DNA from: Lineus longissimus
Lineage: Eukaryota; Nemertea; Pilidiophora; Heteronemertea; Lineidae
NCBI RefSeq assembly: GCF_910592395.1
Contig: NC_088308.1
Coordinates: forward strand, 14,335,001-14,399,000
Reading direction: 5' to 3'
DNA: 64,000 nucleotides
Shown here: positions 35,467 through 46,950 of the stretch, in pieces
Position numbering within the stretch: the first letter of the stretch is position 1
Layout: each line of letters begins with the position of its first letter
Notes under the pieces: generated by a model
What the model was told of the DNA's origin: nothing
What the model saw: the letters and a program-made list of their open reading frames with translations, nothing else
The model's database searches: none
Translations under genes and position numbers: made by a program

Positions 35467-36478
35467 CAACACCTTGCTGTCTGTTTTGTTCGCGACTTTT
35501 AGACGGAACGACATACTTGCGGACCGTGACGCCCTCCGGCCACATGTCCTCACTCATGAGTTTCGGGTAGTCTGTTTTCCCGATAGTTATCCTAAATGAA
35601 CAGTATACTGAATCTGGGTGTGATAAACGTTTAACAGCACGCACATTTATGTCCTGTTCTTTGACATATTCCTCGAGATCAGACTCAACTGTGCCTTTTC
35701 TCAATCGGTACACAAACACATCCCTGGCAGGCTCCGGACCTGCTATAAGTTTATCACTGCACTTAGCTTTCCCAACGATTGCGCGACGCCTATTCATTTC
35801 ACGTTTCTTTTCTCGCTGCACTTCATATCTGCCCTTTTCGAAGACATCACTGTCACCGTCAGAGCTCCTGTACTGATTTTCTGATTTACTGCATCCCCTA
35901 AGACGCAGCACATTTTTGTGAATAGGTGCGGATACGCCGCCGGACCGGGAGTCCTGCGATAGACCTTGATTGTCGTCTTTCCCACGGAAAGACTCGGACG
36001 GCAAGGTTGATGCGGCCTTGGCGTACGACTTTCCTACAGGCAGCTCTTTTGTCTCCATCCTCGTTCCGGACGGATACATGATGTGAGGCCAGCCACGACT
36101 GCCTCCCCGACGACCACGGTGACCCCTGCTACCGATACTAGCTCGCGCATTAACCAATGACATACTGCACTGCGGTGGCATATAAGAACTGTATGCGCCA
36201 TTTGCTTTGGGATTCTCAGTACACGTCTCCGTCTCGCTCGATTGTATTTCACTTTCGACACACACTGCCTCCCTATCGAAGTTTGCTTCCCGTTTCTGTT
36301 CTCTCGCTGTGATATCAAAGATTTCGATAGAGTTTTTGGTAGCGACTTTCTGCACCTCCGCGAGCCTGCATTCTAGTTTCGACAGGCGATCAACTAATGA
36401 AATGTTATTTAACTCTTCGGGATGAGCACGTGGAATCTTCCCAAGATCCTCTGCGTCAATCACAAACTTCGGCAACAT
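35456..36478 (-). pseudogene. LINE-2 ORF1, N-terminally truncated
   Basis: A 340-residue frame from MLPKFVIDAEDL to GVDDK. It contains PEELNNISLVDRL and then a coiled-coil-like segment, an Arg/Gly-rich middle (SIGSRGHRGRRGGSRG), a VLRLRGCSKSE block shared with LINE-1 (VLRLRGSCRSLSE), and the C-terminal folded domain RDVFVYRLRKGTVESDLEEY to MWPEGVTVRKYVVPSK. The family's N-terminal third is missing because the LINE is 5'-truncated; the Met at 36478 is internal. It has no frameshift in the part present. The expected role is RNA binding in the LINE particle. Confidence 0.85.
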
Positions 36479-36679
36479 ATCTGCAGAAACTAGCTTTTTC
36501 TACCATTGTCAAGGTACCTGTGAGTTGATTTTTCACTACTCTTGTAAATTTAGTGTCTTTTCCTTTTCTTTAAGCTTGATTTCATGTTGATATGTTTTCT
36601 TTTTGTTGTTTCATTGTTGTTGCATGCATTATTTTGATATCATTGCATTGTAATATGTCATTTTAACCCCTTTTTCACC

Positions 36680-39426
36680 ATGCACGATCAAATTACTCAA
36701 GTGAACAATAGGGTGTGCAGAATATGTCTGAGACCAGCAAAATCACCAAGTCAAGTTCAGAAAAGAAAGTCACCTCTTTTGTGCAATAACTATGTAGAAG
36801 GGATTTCTTCCACCTGGTGTTTAGATATTCGGTGTGACGTTGCAGGGCAACACCCAGATAAATTGTGCATGCTGTGCTATATCTTCATGAAGAAATATTC
36901 ACCAGATTCATCTGTAGTTGCAGAGCAGAGTGTCAAGTCTGTGCCAAAGTTGCTATTTATAAAAGGGGTGGGTGTAATGCGAGAGAAAAAAAGAAAGCAG
37001 GGCGACCCAGTAAGAAGAAACTAGACTTTGTTCTAGAAGATGCAGCAGATGGGATTTTTCAGCATTTATTTCCAGCTCATGAACAACGTATTCCCCTGTT
37101 AGGTGAATATGAAATTGTCGGTTTATCAGAGGAATTAAGTTCTACTTTTATTTGCTGTGTGTGTTCGAACATATATCACCCCCAGTCAGTTATAACCCCA
37201 TGCCAGCATGTATTTTGTTCATCTTGTTTAAGCGTTTTGTTTTGCAACGCAAGGCTCAATACAATCAGTTGCCCTGATTGTTAAAGTAAAATTAGTTTCT
37301 GTGATATTAAGTCGGTTCCTGAAAGGTTTGGGAAACAGGTATTGCACTTGAAAGTACAATGTAAACTCGGTGGTGTTCAAAATAACCTGAATCATATTTA
37401 AAAACAGGAGTGCAAGAAAACCCTTGAAAATGACAGCATTCTTGGTTTTCCACAAATTTCTACTCCGCCATCCACTCCTGCACACATTCCCGAACCAGAC
37501 ATGCCAGACCCACAAGAACCTGACATACCAGAACCACAAGCACAACCTGACATGCCAGAACCACACACTCCTGTCATGGCAGAACCACAAACACATCAAA
37601 CACATCAAACCTCGCAAGCCAACTGACAAGGTATCTTCTCCTATAAAACGTTTGCGATCAAGAGAGATTGAAAAAACACGCAAGTTCGTCAGTGGAGGGA
37701 AGTCTCTTCTGCAACTTGGAAGAGAGCTCCGTGTCAAGAACAAAATATCGAGGCAGCTAATACTAAACCATGCAGGACTTAAAGTCGCCAAATTGGAAAC
37801 ACATCTGCAATTGGCAATGAAATCGACGGTTGGTCTTTCTTGGAGACAGTCAAGAAAGTTAAAAAAGTATGATCAGTTTATAATAGCATCGTTTTCCGAA
37901 TTTCTGAAGAGGTTGTTTAAAATATATTGTTCAGAATACATGTTTCTTATTTTATTCTCTACAGGTTTTTCAAAGCAATAGGGGTCAAATATGAAGGCGA
38001 AGGGGCGGCAAGAGATTTACAGAAATCACTTGTAGGTGACAACATCCGTGCATAGATGGTTTTGTTCCAAGTGAGAGATGACCATTCTTCCGACAGCATT
38101 GGTGGTTACATCCTAAGGAAGGCTCCATACGCATATGCAGTTAGCCTGGAAAACTTGGTCTGTGATCACTTGGATGCCCATCTTAAGTAAGTCCCAGCAT
38201 AATTATCCATTTCCCTGCAAATTGAAAGTTCCTCTTTTTGCCATTTAACTTCTCAATTTCATCACACACTTTGGTACTTGTAACGGTGTTATGTCTATTT
38301 TGCAGGCTTGGTAATTTGAGGTGGCATGGAAACATGCCAAAAGATGAGATTTGGTTAAAGATTGGCGGTGATAAGGGAGGGGACACAGTCAAGCAAGAAT
38401 TCCAAATAGCCAATGTGGAGAACCCAAATGCTACTGCAAATACAATTGTATATTGTTATTATGAAGGCAGCAACAGTTACACGAACTTGCAGATAGCCTT
38501 TGACAGGTTCAAGGAAGACCTAAAAAATCTGCGACTCTCTGCATGGAGGTAAGGTCCTTATATCGACTATATTTCACTCAGTTTTTACCCAAGCTCCCTC
38601 CGTTTCGGGCAAAATCTGGCTTGTTTTTTGATAGTATTCTTTTTTACTTTCAGCGACAAGGAAATCAGAATGTTCCTTTTTGGCGACTACGAGTTTTTAA
38701 CTAAGGTTTACGGGCTAAGCGGAGCATCTGGTAAGCAAACAATATGTTGTATTTTCTACATTGTATGCTGTCAAAACACTTATATATTTCTATATTATGT
38801 ATCATATGAAACAATCAGAAGGTGCCAATCTGATTTTTAGGTCGTCATCCCTGCCTTTGGTGTGAAGTGACCAGTCAGGAGATGCAAACTTGCAAACTCG
38901 TTGGGTGCAAGAGGACATGCAGCAAAACGATCAAAGCACACATTAACTCGTGATCACCGTCGATTCTTGAATGAAGGAAAGGGGATGATAAAAGATGCCA
39001 AAAACTACAACAATGTCATCAATGAAAAACTAATTGGTATTCGTTTAAACCAGGTAAGGGATCAGTTTCACTTCAATGAATTGAAACAAATGCTTAACAC
39101 ATTTAATTTCATAAAAAAACTTTATTATTGGTTATTCATTTTACCTGCAAGCGTTTTGTTCTATTTTAGGTGTGTGTCCCGTACCTCCACATTCTGCTGG
39201 GTGTTGTTAAGAAGCTGAAATGCTAGAAGAGGAATGCCACACCCTCGATCTGCTAATTGCAGAAGACCAGGCCAGGCATGGTGGTCTTACCAATGAGGAA
39301 GGCCTTTATGCCACCTATGTTGAGAGTGTAAGGCGCTTACAGAAATTAGAAAGCAGAATCAGCCGGAAGAAAGCTGTTCTTGAACAGTATGATGAGAATA
39401 CCACAATTGCTCAGCAAACTGTGTGA
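36680..39426 (+). pseudogene. RAG1 N-terminal-like transposon protein, multi-exon, decayed
   Basis: The domain order follows the N-terminal part of RAG1: CRICLRP (36.7 kb); WCLDIRCDV..HPDKLCMLCY; CQVCAKVAIYKRGG plus basic GRPSKKK; a RING finger with CCVC, TPCQHVFCSSC and ISCPDC (37150-37280); then SVPERFGKQVLHLKVQCK, a Pro-rich linker, and VGLSWRQSRKLKK. Later exons, with clear GT-AG borders, are 37964-38186, 38306-38548 (EIWLKIGGDKGGDTVKQEF), 38654-38730, 38841-39053 (GRHPCLWCEV) and 39170 on. Lesions are a frame change near 36930, stops at 37282 and 37402, frame changes near 37618, 38910 and 39215, and an in-frame stop in exon 38 kb. It resembles the N-RAG-TP mobile elements described from Aplysia. 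The RAG1 catalytic core is absent. Confidence 0.82.
37156..37281 (+). other. RING finger segment of the RAG1-like pseudogene
   Basis: The Cys/His spacing is C-x2-C ... C-x-H-x2-C-x2-C ... C-x2-C (FICCVC, PCQHVFCSSC, SCPDC), as in the zinc-binding dimerisation region of RAG1. All eight ligand positions appear present, although the frame stops (TAA 37282-37284) straight after the last Cys. Confidence 0.75.
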
Positions 39427-40212
39427 ATTTATACAATATCAGTTTTAATTCTTCTGGGAATTTCGGTTTTAACAGAAAGAAGATTATGATATTGATTACA
39501 ATGTAAGTTTGTGCATTGTGTGGCTTGGATGGAGTTCATTTGTTATAACCAATAATGAATTTGATTTCCAGACATTTCATCATCAGAGTTTTGAATTTCA
39601 GATATTAAAAGTAGTGGGTTAACGTACTATGTTTTTGCTGTCAAATTTACAAAAACCTGTTCATTTGATATTTAAATCCATAATGAATGTTTCTGTCATT
39701 TGATACACCATTGTAACACTGCTAAACATCAATATTACCCACAGCATACATTGACAAATAATGCTAACATTTGATGTGCAAGCGGTCACAGACTGAAATG
39801 GAGCAACTTTCAATTGCAAAAGTTGATCAGGGAAGTAAATCCTAACACCAAAGTTTTTACTGTTTCTGAAAGATGAAAAGATTCTCTTGATTATGGTAAC
39901 TAAATTGTGTTCATAAGAACCAGAGATCAGTCATCAAAAGATTAATTAAAACACGCATAATGTACATGCAGAAAAATACCCGCAGAAGTTCACTTGCTTG
40001 TAGCTCAGTAACTACTGAACCGATTTCAGTGATTCAAACACCCAGTTATAGCCTAGAATGGTTATTTCAAGACACACACTGTCCCACCTTGGTAACCCCA
40101 TCCAGGAAGCAAGTAAAAATAGAATAATATGTGAGCCCCAGTCATGCGAGGTCAGCAGTTGATTGTCTGAACTCCAAGTAGGCCAGTCTAGATCATTGGA
40201 ATGCGATAGGTA
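39427..40212. other. No gene recognised
   Basis: AT-rich sequence between the pseudogene and the right inverted repeat. A tRNA-like pair (TAGCTCAGTAACT at about 39999 and GATTCAAACACC about 30 bp on) could be a SINE trace but no tRNA fold was found. Confidence 0.4.
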
Positions 40213-40256
40213 ACTACTATGGCCTAGAAACTAAAACACACACACTGAACCGCCGT

Positions 40257-40379
40257 GAAAACGATCTTAGTATGCCAACCTGATGCCAGATCCCGATTCC
40301 GCTTTTTCTATAAACCCAAGGAACGGCAGCTAAACATGGCGTCCAGTAATTTTCCTGGACGCATACTAAGATCGTTTTC
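40257..40379. mobile_element. Small inverted-repeat element, 123 bp, 19-bp TIRs
   Basis: GAAAACGATCTTAGTATGC at 40257-40275 and its exact inverse at 40361-40379. The interior of about 85 bp includes TTCCTGGACGC and has no ORF. It sits inside the right inverted repeat, replacing sequence found in the left partner, so its target duplication cannot be read. Confidence 0.75.
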
Positions 40380-40384
40380 TGAAT

Positions 40385-40806
40385 CTTGTTTATTGAAAGT
40401 GTTTTAGGAGCTTGAAAACATTTTTCACCATAAACACCCTATTATTTCGCGTTGGACGCCACTGGTCGCCACTGGACGCTTTATAGGATGACCCGTCTCG
40501 AGCGCCACCCAACGTCTGTTTTTTTATACGACCGCGTTCTTCGACGTCCTCTTTCACAAAAACATGTGAGGGAAGTTTGCGCGAGCGCCACCCAACGTCT
40601 GTTTTGATATACGACCGCGTTCTCCGACGTCCTCTTTCACAAAAACATGTGAGGGAAGTTTGTGCGAGCGCCACCCAACGTCTGTTTTGATATACGACCG
40701 CGTTCTTCGACGTCCTCTTTCTCAAAAAAATGCAAGACAAGTTTGCGCCAGCGACGACCGCTTACAAAAACATGTACAGATTTTTTGCGGTTTTCACGGC
40801 CCATAC
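40385..40806 (-). repeat. Inverted repeat IR-R with three 88-bp tandem units
   Basis: Partner of 31464-31735 in opposite orientation. The unit GCGAGCGCCACCCAACGTCT ... GACGTCCTCTTTC(A/T)CAAAAA is repeated three times between about 40498 and 40745; IR-L has one. Frames through it repeat the same peptide and are not genes. Confidence 0.85.
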
Positions 40807-40829
40807 ATGTCAGCACCTCCCACAACTTT

Positions 40830-41288
40830 ACTGGTGAATGGACGGAACACAGCAATAACAGTCTCAAAACAAAACTTCGAGTACACCCAAGGGCAAATGT
40901 GAATGGCATTATCTCAAATAAATAGGAACCTGAAATGGTAATTCATTCCTAATGTCCAATAAAATTCGAGAGGGCACCAAAGCAGACGGAAACTTCATAA
41001 TTGTAAACACATGGGGCACCATTCTGTAATGCTCATTTTAGTCCACAATCACAGGAGCTCATCAGAAGGAAAAAAATAGATGTGTTCTGCATTGGCTAGC
41101 AACCAGCATGACCGACTAAACATGAGTGCCACAGTAGTAAACTGAGTCGTAAGAATAACTCAACTGAGCCCAACAAACAAGTCTCACAAAGAAGTACAGA
41201 GTGAGTCAATAATAGCAGTTTTGGAATGCCCCATAGTCTTATGGTGCAGCTTGAAATACAAATATTTTTTCACTATGTTGGCCCACCT
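40830..41288. other. No feature recognised
   Basis: No domain-bearing frame or repeat was seen between the inverted repeat and the piggyBac pseudogene. Confidence 0.45.
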
Positions 41289-41298
41289 TCATGGTAGT

Positions 41299-42110
41299 TT
41301 ATAATTTGTACTGAGCGGAGTGCCATATATTCCAGCAATTCCCATGGTGCACGTAAGTTTTACACATTTCACAGTTGTTAGTTTTCTTCTGAGACTTTCG
41401 ACCATCTGCAGTGCGCCGATAATCACACACTCGACATGTTCTTCTGATGCCATTGTCCCTCGCAGTTGTAGAAGGATGCACACCACTTGTTCTAGTTGCA
41501 CAGGAGGTACAGATGACCATGGGCTGTGAACTTCAATGGTGATAGACGGCCGGCCTGGGCATGGCCTACCAGCATCCTGATTCAAACGTTGAAGCTGCTG
41601 TGGCGCAGTAAGGTCAACCAGTAGCAGCTCACGAATTCCTTCTGCTTCATTATGATTCTCCCTGTTTTTTCTTTGAATAGCACAAACGCATTTACGATGC
41701 AAAGTTCGACAAGGCGCCAGAACACCCTCTTCCACCATTTCAGGGTGCGGCGACCAACGGTGTAATAACACAGGAGTTGATCCAAATGATCAACCCCTGG
41801 TCGGCTTCCGCACTTCATCTCCTTCATCCATGCATAGTTGAGAGGGCAGTAACATCCTGCTTGTCCTTCCAACGCATAGCCGTTAGATGACCTGCTTCCT
41901 TCCAACGCACAGCCGTTAGATGACCTACTTTCTGGAACACCCTGTCACCACGTTGAAATCTGTCACCATGTACAGGTTTGATATCTTGAGGAACTCCACG
42001 TCTGTTGGTTCTAACAGGAAAGTATACCATGGTCAAGTAACTGCAAACACAATGTGGGAGAGGTATAAAAAGTAGGCCACACAGTACTGTGTTGTCGCTC
42101 AGGGGATAAC
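41299..42110 (-). pseudogene. piggyBac-type transposase, C-terminal half, decayed
   Basis: Reading down the minus strand: TNRRGVPQDIK (about 41990, matching the family's 'RTNRKGLP'), then VRWKDKQDVTALSTMHG (about 41850), GVDHLDQLLCYY followed by RRTLKWWKRVFWRLVELCIV and NAFVLFKEKTG (41650-41800), then RELLLVDL. The C-terminus is a Cys-rich zinc domain: CRVCDYRR, NNCEMCKTYVHHGNCW (41300-41440). The family's third catalytic Asp region (VD-x2-DQ) reads VDHLDQ, as expected. A 39-bp tandem duplication near 41870-41930 doubles the 'HLTA(V/M)RWK' segment, and at least three frame changes are needed. The N-terminal half is not visible. Confidence 0.82.
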
Positions 42111-42354
42111 CTTGGCGGTGATGTCTGTTACCTGAAGCACGAAGAACAAAACTGCATTTCTGCCTATGCATGCATGAGCTCTGATCAGTCTTATTACATG
42201 TATTAGAGAAGGTCAAGGGAAATGTTGGCCCAAGTTTCGAGGCTAGCTGGGCACATTTATCAATCCATTCCATCGTTTTGACAGAAATTAGATGGGCTAG
42301 GAAAGGGAACCAGCATTCACTCACTTCTGGAAAACAGGTAGGTACAGAACACGA

Positions 42355-42540
42355 ATGTAGGTAAAATAGGTACAGGTAAATTAGGTACGGGTAAAACAGG
42401 TATGGTAAAATAGGTACAGGTAAAGTAGGTAGAGGTAAATTAGGTGTGGGTAAATTAGGTATGGGTAAAATAGGTGCTAGGTAAAATAGGTACTGGGTAA
42501 AATAGGTACACAAAAAAGAGAAACTAGGTAATATAAAGGT
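42355..42540 (+). repeat. 12-bp-type minisatellite (GGTAAAATAGGTAC)
   Basis: About 14 imperfect copies of (G)GTAAA(A/T)TAGGTA(C). The inverse array lies at 43258-43345, and the inner edges share ACACAAAAAAGAGAAAC in inverted orientation, so the two arrays form the ends of one ~990-bp inverted structure. Confidence 0.85.
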
Positions 42541-43257
42541 ATGATCATATATTTTTATCATGATTCTTTTATTTCTGATTTTATTATTGCTTATTGAAAG
42601 AGTTCTCTTAATGATTACTTTTTACTTTTTATGGGAAAAAAATCATGCACTTTAGATAAGTTTAAGCAAGTTCAATAGATTAATGCATTTTCATTTAACT
42701 GTGCCAAGTTTGTGCTGTAACTCAGAGGTCGTCATTTGTGTAAAAATAAATACATGCAGTTTCATTAAACAATATTTTGCCTTCGTTTTTACCACTTGTC
42801 GTTGTCACCAAAAAACTCTCAATTCAACATATAAAAAACCCAGGAACCCAACCCCAGACTTGAAACCTAAGAAGCCATGTGATCATTTAAGAAGAACTTT
42901 TCCCCTCTGTTATTTGTGATGAGACACAGAAAATATTGAGGCCATACCAAGCTGTTGGAAACCATACAAAAGCAGAAAAAGCAGGTGCACTCTTGCTGTT
43001 CTACCAGACAAATCTATTTTTCTAACAACAATCAATCATAGTTACTTAGCAACAGTTAATCATAATTAGTATTAGTTGGTAGTGATATCACCACCAGAAA
43101 AAAACAACAATCACTAGAGAATTATTTCAATAACAAGCATTAATTAGCACTCCAAGTAATTGATTAAAACAAAATTATCATAAAGTGAACCCTTTCAATA
43201 GCATTGAAGAGATGAAAAATTAAAAAAATCAGCAAAACTCAGATAAAATTTTGTGAT
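42541..43257. other. Interior between inverted minisatellites
   Basis: AT-rich sequence without a recognisable frame. It may be the body of a MITE whose ends are the minisatellite arrays. Confidence 0.4.
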
Positions 43258-43345
43258 TGTACCTATTTTACCTGGTTTCTCTTTTTTGTGTACCTATTTT
43301 ACCCGTACCTAATTTACCGTACCTATTTTACCTTATTTACCTTTA
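43258..43345 (-). repeat. Inverse minisatellite array
   Basis: About six copies of GTACCTATTTTACC, the reverse complement of the unit at 42355-42540. Confidence 0.85.
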
Positions 43346-44343
43346 TAACTTCATTTTACAGAACACACATCAAAAAAGTCTGAAAATTATCGATGGGGTG
43401 CAATGAACACCGTACATCTTCATGATAATTGGGATCAGAGACAAGACCACAATTGATTTTTCAAGCCATTTCCAGTTATTCCAAATGCCCGCCATCAAAT
43501 ACTGCGTTCGGTTGTGAAACTGAAATTCGGATATGATATACGGGTTAGTCTTGGGAGTAACTGGTGCGATTTAAACTGGTGATTGACCACGGAATTTTTT
43601 TTTTTAATTGACAAGTTTGACACAAGTGGACATTTTTACCCATTTCGGCCATTTTCACTCCAAATTTGAACCACCCCCCTATGGCCAGGTTGTAAAAATT
43701 CAAAATTAATTTTTTTACCACACAATTTACAATTTATTTATATCTGTACTTGCCACAGCAAATATTTTTTCAACACCTCTACAAAATTTGAAATTATTTG
43801 AAAATTTCAATTTTTGGCATTTTCACTTAACCCCCCCCCCCTGTAGGACGGGGGGGGGGGGGTTAAATTTGAGAATTTTCTTTTTTTCCCCATTATCCAA
43901 TTTCCATGATACGTCCACACATTCTCAACACATTTCAGCCAATTCCAACGGTTTTTGTGGATTTCAGAGCTCATTAATTTACTATTTTTGACCTGTAACC
44001 CAAAACCCTCTAAATGAAGAGGGATCATCTTGAGATATCAATGAAATATGCCTTTTCCCAAGCATTTAAGATGTCCTCACTAACATAACCAAGTTTCATC
44101 AAAATGAACTTGATTTGAGCGAGCTATTAATGTTTTAAAATTTTTGTCCGATACGGACAACCTACCTTATATTTCGTCTTCAAATTGTTTACAGACTGTC
44201 TTCAAGTTCAGCTCATTAACTCGTAGAATTCTTAATCGAATGGTACCGAATCTTCGACAAATCACCAGTGGTCTACAGTCAATCTGAAATAGGAATTTGA
44301 AACAATTTTAATTCATGACAAATATTCAAAAATTTCAATTTTT
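43346..44343. other. No gene; C/G-tract hairpin at 43828-43866
   Basis: TTAACCCC... and ...GGGGTTAA enclose a 9-base loop (about 11 C and 14 G), giving a strong hairpin at about 43828-43866. No coding frame was recognised in this stretch. Confidence 0.6.
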
Positions 44344-44751
44344 TGGAAAAAAGTTGTCTTTTTAAAGGATGTTCCAAGGTTGTGACAGTGGTATCATGCT
44401 CAAAATGTCAAAATTTCCAATCGAACAATAATAATTTTGTCTGAAATTTGAAAAACAACAAATATATGATGCATTATAAGCATGGAGGCTTGTTTGTAAG
44501 GTGTGAAATGATAAAAAGATTAACCCATATGTTATCTCCCTGTCACATCCAAGTCTGACACTTCCACAACAGCAACCATTGTCACAGCTATTGTCATCGC
44601 TATTGTCATATCAATATCCACCCTTTTGTGATCTCTTGTCCTTTCTTGTGTATTTTCAGTCTGTTGAAGGAAGCATCCTGAAATAGACATCTCCTAGGAG
44701 TACGATTTTAAGCAAAGAAAGACAAGTTACGAAAAGACAAGACAAGACAAG

Positions 44752-46934
44752 ATGAGGACAAAGGCGAAGAGGTTGATAGAGACACGGCGTTGTAGGAGGC
44801 GCCATAGGGCATCGAATGCAGCAATGAGAACAATGCTCAAGAGCGGACACGTGCGGAGTGGAGGTGTCGAGGTGGTGAGCGACGACGAACGAGAAGTAGG
44901 CCTACAACCCGCATGGAGACGACTCACGCCCCAGGAGTACGGACAGGTCACAACGATGGGACACGACGGCAAAAGACACATACCGGATATTAATAACCGT
45001 ACTGCCAAGAATGTCAACTTACTACGGGTCAACATGAAAGAAGACACTGATGATGAGATAGAGATACCAGATGAGACCATGGAGCATGATCACGAGAGTT
45101 TCGTTGTTCAGACAACCAAACTGATGGATGTGCTCAACGACGTTAACAGGGCCCATAGCGAATATCACGTGAACTGTCAGCCGATATTCAAATATGGAGA
45201 GGTACGGAAGCAGGGCGTATGTTGTTCAGTCACTATGGTGTGTAAAAACTGTGGTTTTGATTCGAAATTGTATAAACATTTTGAGGACATAGACACTGGC
45301 AAGCGCGGACGAAAAGCCGCTCTTCCAAATGTTGCATTACAGATTGCGTTGTAGGACACAATGATTGGCAACGAGAGTATGAGTTACATACTGAGCATGA
45401 TGGGAATCCCGCCCCCCTGTAGGAGTATCATGCAAAAGCAGGCAAATAAAGTTGGTGAAGAAACAGTTAAAATGAATGTGGCCGATATGGCAGACATATG
45501 TGACAACTTGAAAAGGATACTGCGCCTAAGAAATCAGGACGACACAGGAATCAATGTCCAAGCTGATGGACGCTATAATAGCTTACACCTCACTTCGAGG
45601 AACAAGACTGGAGCACAATGACTGGATTATGTGTTGAAAATGTGACAGATGAACACAAAATCATTGACATTGAGGTTAAAACAAAACTCTGCTGGATAGG
45701 GGCTGCAATGCGGGCGAAAGGTTTTGAAGTTAAATGTTGTGCCACTGGCACAAACGTTGACGAACGACACTCGAAGTGCACGGCTAACTTTCCTGAGGCA
45801 GATGCATTCAGAGAATATGATCTTGGGGTTGCATTTGCCGAGACTTTTGAGAAACAGAGCCTACATGTAGAACATTTGACTACAGATGGTGATTCCAGTT
45901 CATTCAAAGGGTTAACTGATGCAACAAAAAAGCTCTTCGGCGGCTTGTTCACGGTGAAGCATCAACTTGACTCTATACATTTGCATCAAGCCCAGACGCG
46001 TGCATGACATAGAGCTGAATTCAGTAAAGGTATGTTCCCGGGACGTACTGCAGAGGAGAGAACACTGTTAAAAACAACGTTTCTGAATGATCTTAGGGTA
46101 AGGTCATCCAAGATTTTGCAATCTCTATTTAAGCGCTGCAACGGTGATCTCGACAGGATCATGGGATACCTGTATGACACTGTTGCCTGTGTTGTGAACT
46201 GTTATGGTGGTGACTGCACTGGTTATCCACAGAATGAATTCTCACTGTGCTCAGGCACAACTGGTTCTTGGTGGCACAAATCAACACGATGGTCATCTTA
46301 CGGCGAGATTCCCAAGTTAAAAATGACAGTGATTGACAAGAACTTGGTACATCTCGTTTTGGAGGTATGCCTTAGTAAAGGAGCGTTGCGACAGCTGAGT
46401 CTTGGAGTGACAACCCAGGGAGTCGAGTCCAAGAATCGAGGTCTGTCGGCCAGCGATCCTAAGATTGTGACCAGGAGCAGGAACTCAACTCCTCGTATCC
46501 ATTCAGCAGCCCACAGAATGAACCATAACATAGCCGAGAGCGGGCGACGGAAACTAAAGTGGTTCAACATCGAAGTCGATACTTGTTGCTGCCCAATGAA
46601 AGCGCTGGACAGAATTGCAATGAACAGGCAGTACACAGTCAGGTACAAACGGAGTGCTAGACACCAGCAGTTAGCTGGTGTTTTGAAAAACATCAGGGCA
46701 ACGGATTACTTCACGAAGAAGAAAAACAAAACCAGGGATGTTGACTACAACAAACATGTGATGATAACAATGCCGGACTTGCGAAGGAAGGCTGTTGCAC
46801 AACGAGACAGACCGCCTGTACCAGAGTGGAAATGTCTTGACCCAAACAGCAGAAACTATGACCACTCCTACTTTCGGCGATCCTTCAAGATCCAACCAGC
46901 CATCAACAAAACCAAGAGGTTGCCATCGCGGTAA
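44752..46934 (+). pseudogene. Mutator-like transposase, copy A, broken
   Basis: The reading order is a basic N-terminus (residues 1-90), LNDVNRAHSEYHVNC, a zinc-knuckle-like CKNCGFDSK, MGIPPPCRSIMQKQANKVG, then the transposase core. The likely catalytic residues are Asp in QADGRYNS, Asp in LTTDGDSS and Glu in TQGVESKN, and the C-terminal HSAAHRMNHNIAES is typical of the Mutator-like domain of invertebrate proteins. Lesions are TAG at 45352-45354 (CAG in copy B), a frame break at 45618 (ATGA, shared with copy B), TGA at 46005-46007 (GGA in copy B), and a shift near 46890. The intact length would be about 720 residues. Without other copies it is not active. Confidence 0.85.
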
Positions 46935-46950
46935 GAAAAACTTTCAAATG

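Larger units (their letters stand above)
32387..36500 (-). mobile_element. LINE-2: APE-type non-LTR retrotransposon, 5'-truncated
   Basis: Minus-strand LINE related to LINE-1. ORF2 is full length apart from one frameshift. ORF1 begins at the part equivalent to about residue 175 of the LINE-1 protein, so the 5' end is missing (break at about 36495-36500), a typical outcome of incomplete reverse transcription. It lies just upstream of the RAG1-like pseudogene. The 3' end was not resolved beyond the ORF2 stop at 32387. Confidence 0.9.

Noticed and set aside
37424-37620. His/Thr/Gln-rich protein from the first part of the 37424-37981 frame
   Set aside because: In the other frame this DNA encodes the Pro-rich linker of the RAG1-like protein (PEPDMPDPQEP), which joins the RING part to the next block.
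39990-40045. tRNA gene from TAGCTCAGTAACT and GATTCAAACACC
   Set aside because: The boxes are roughly spaced, but no acceptor stem or cloverleaf can be formed. At most a SINE trace.
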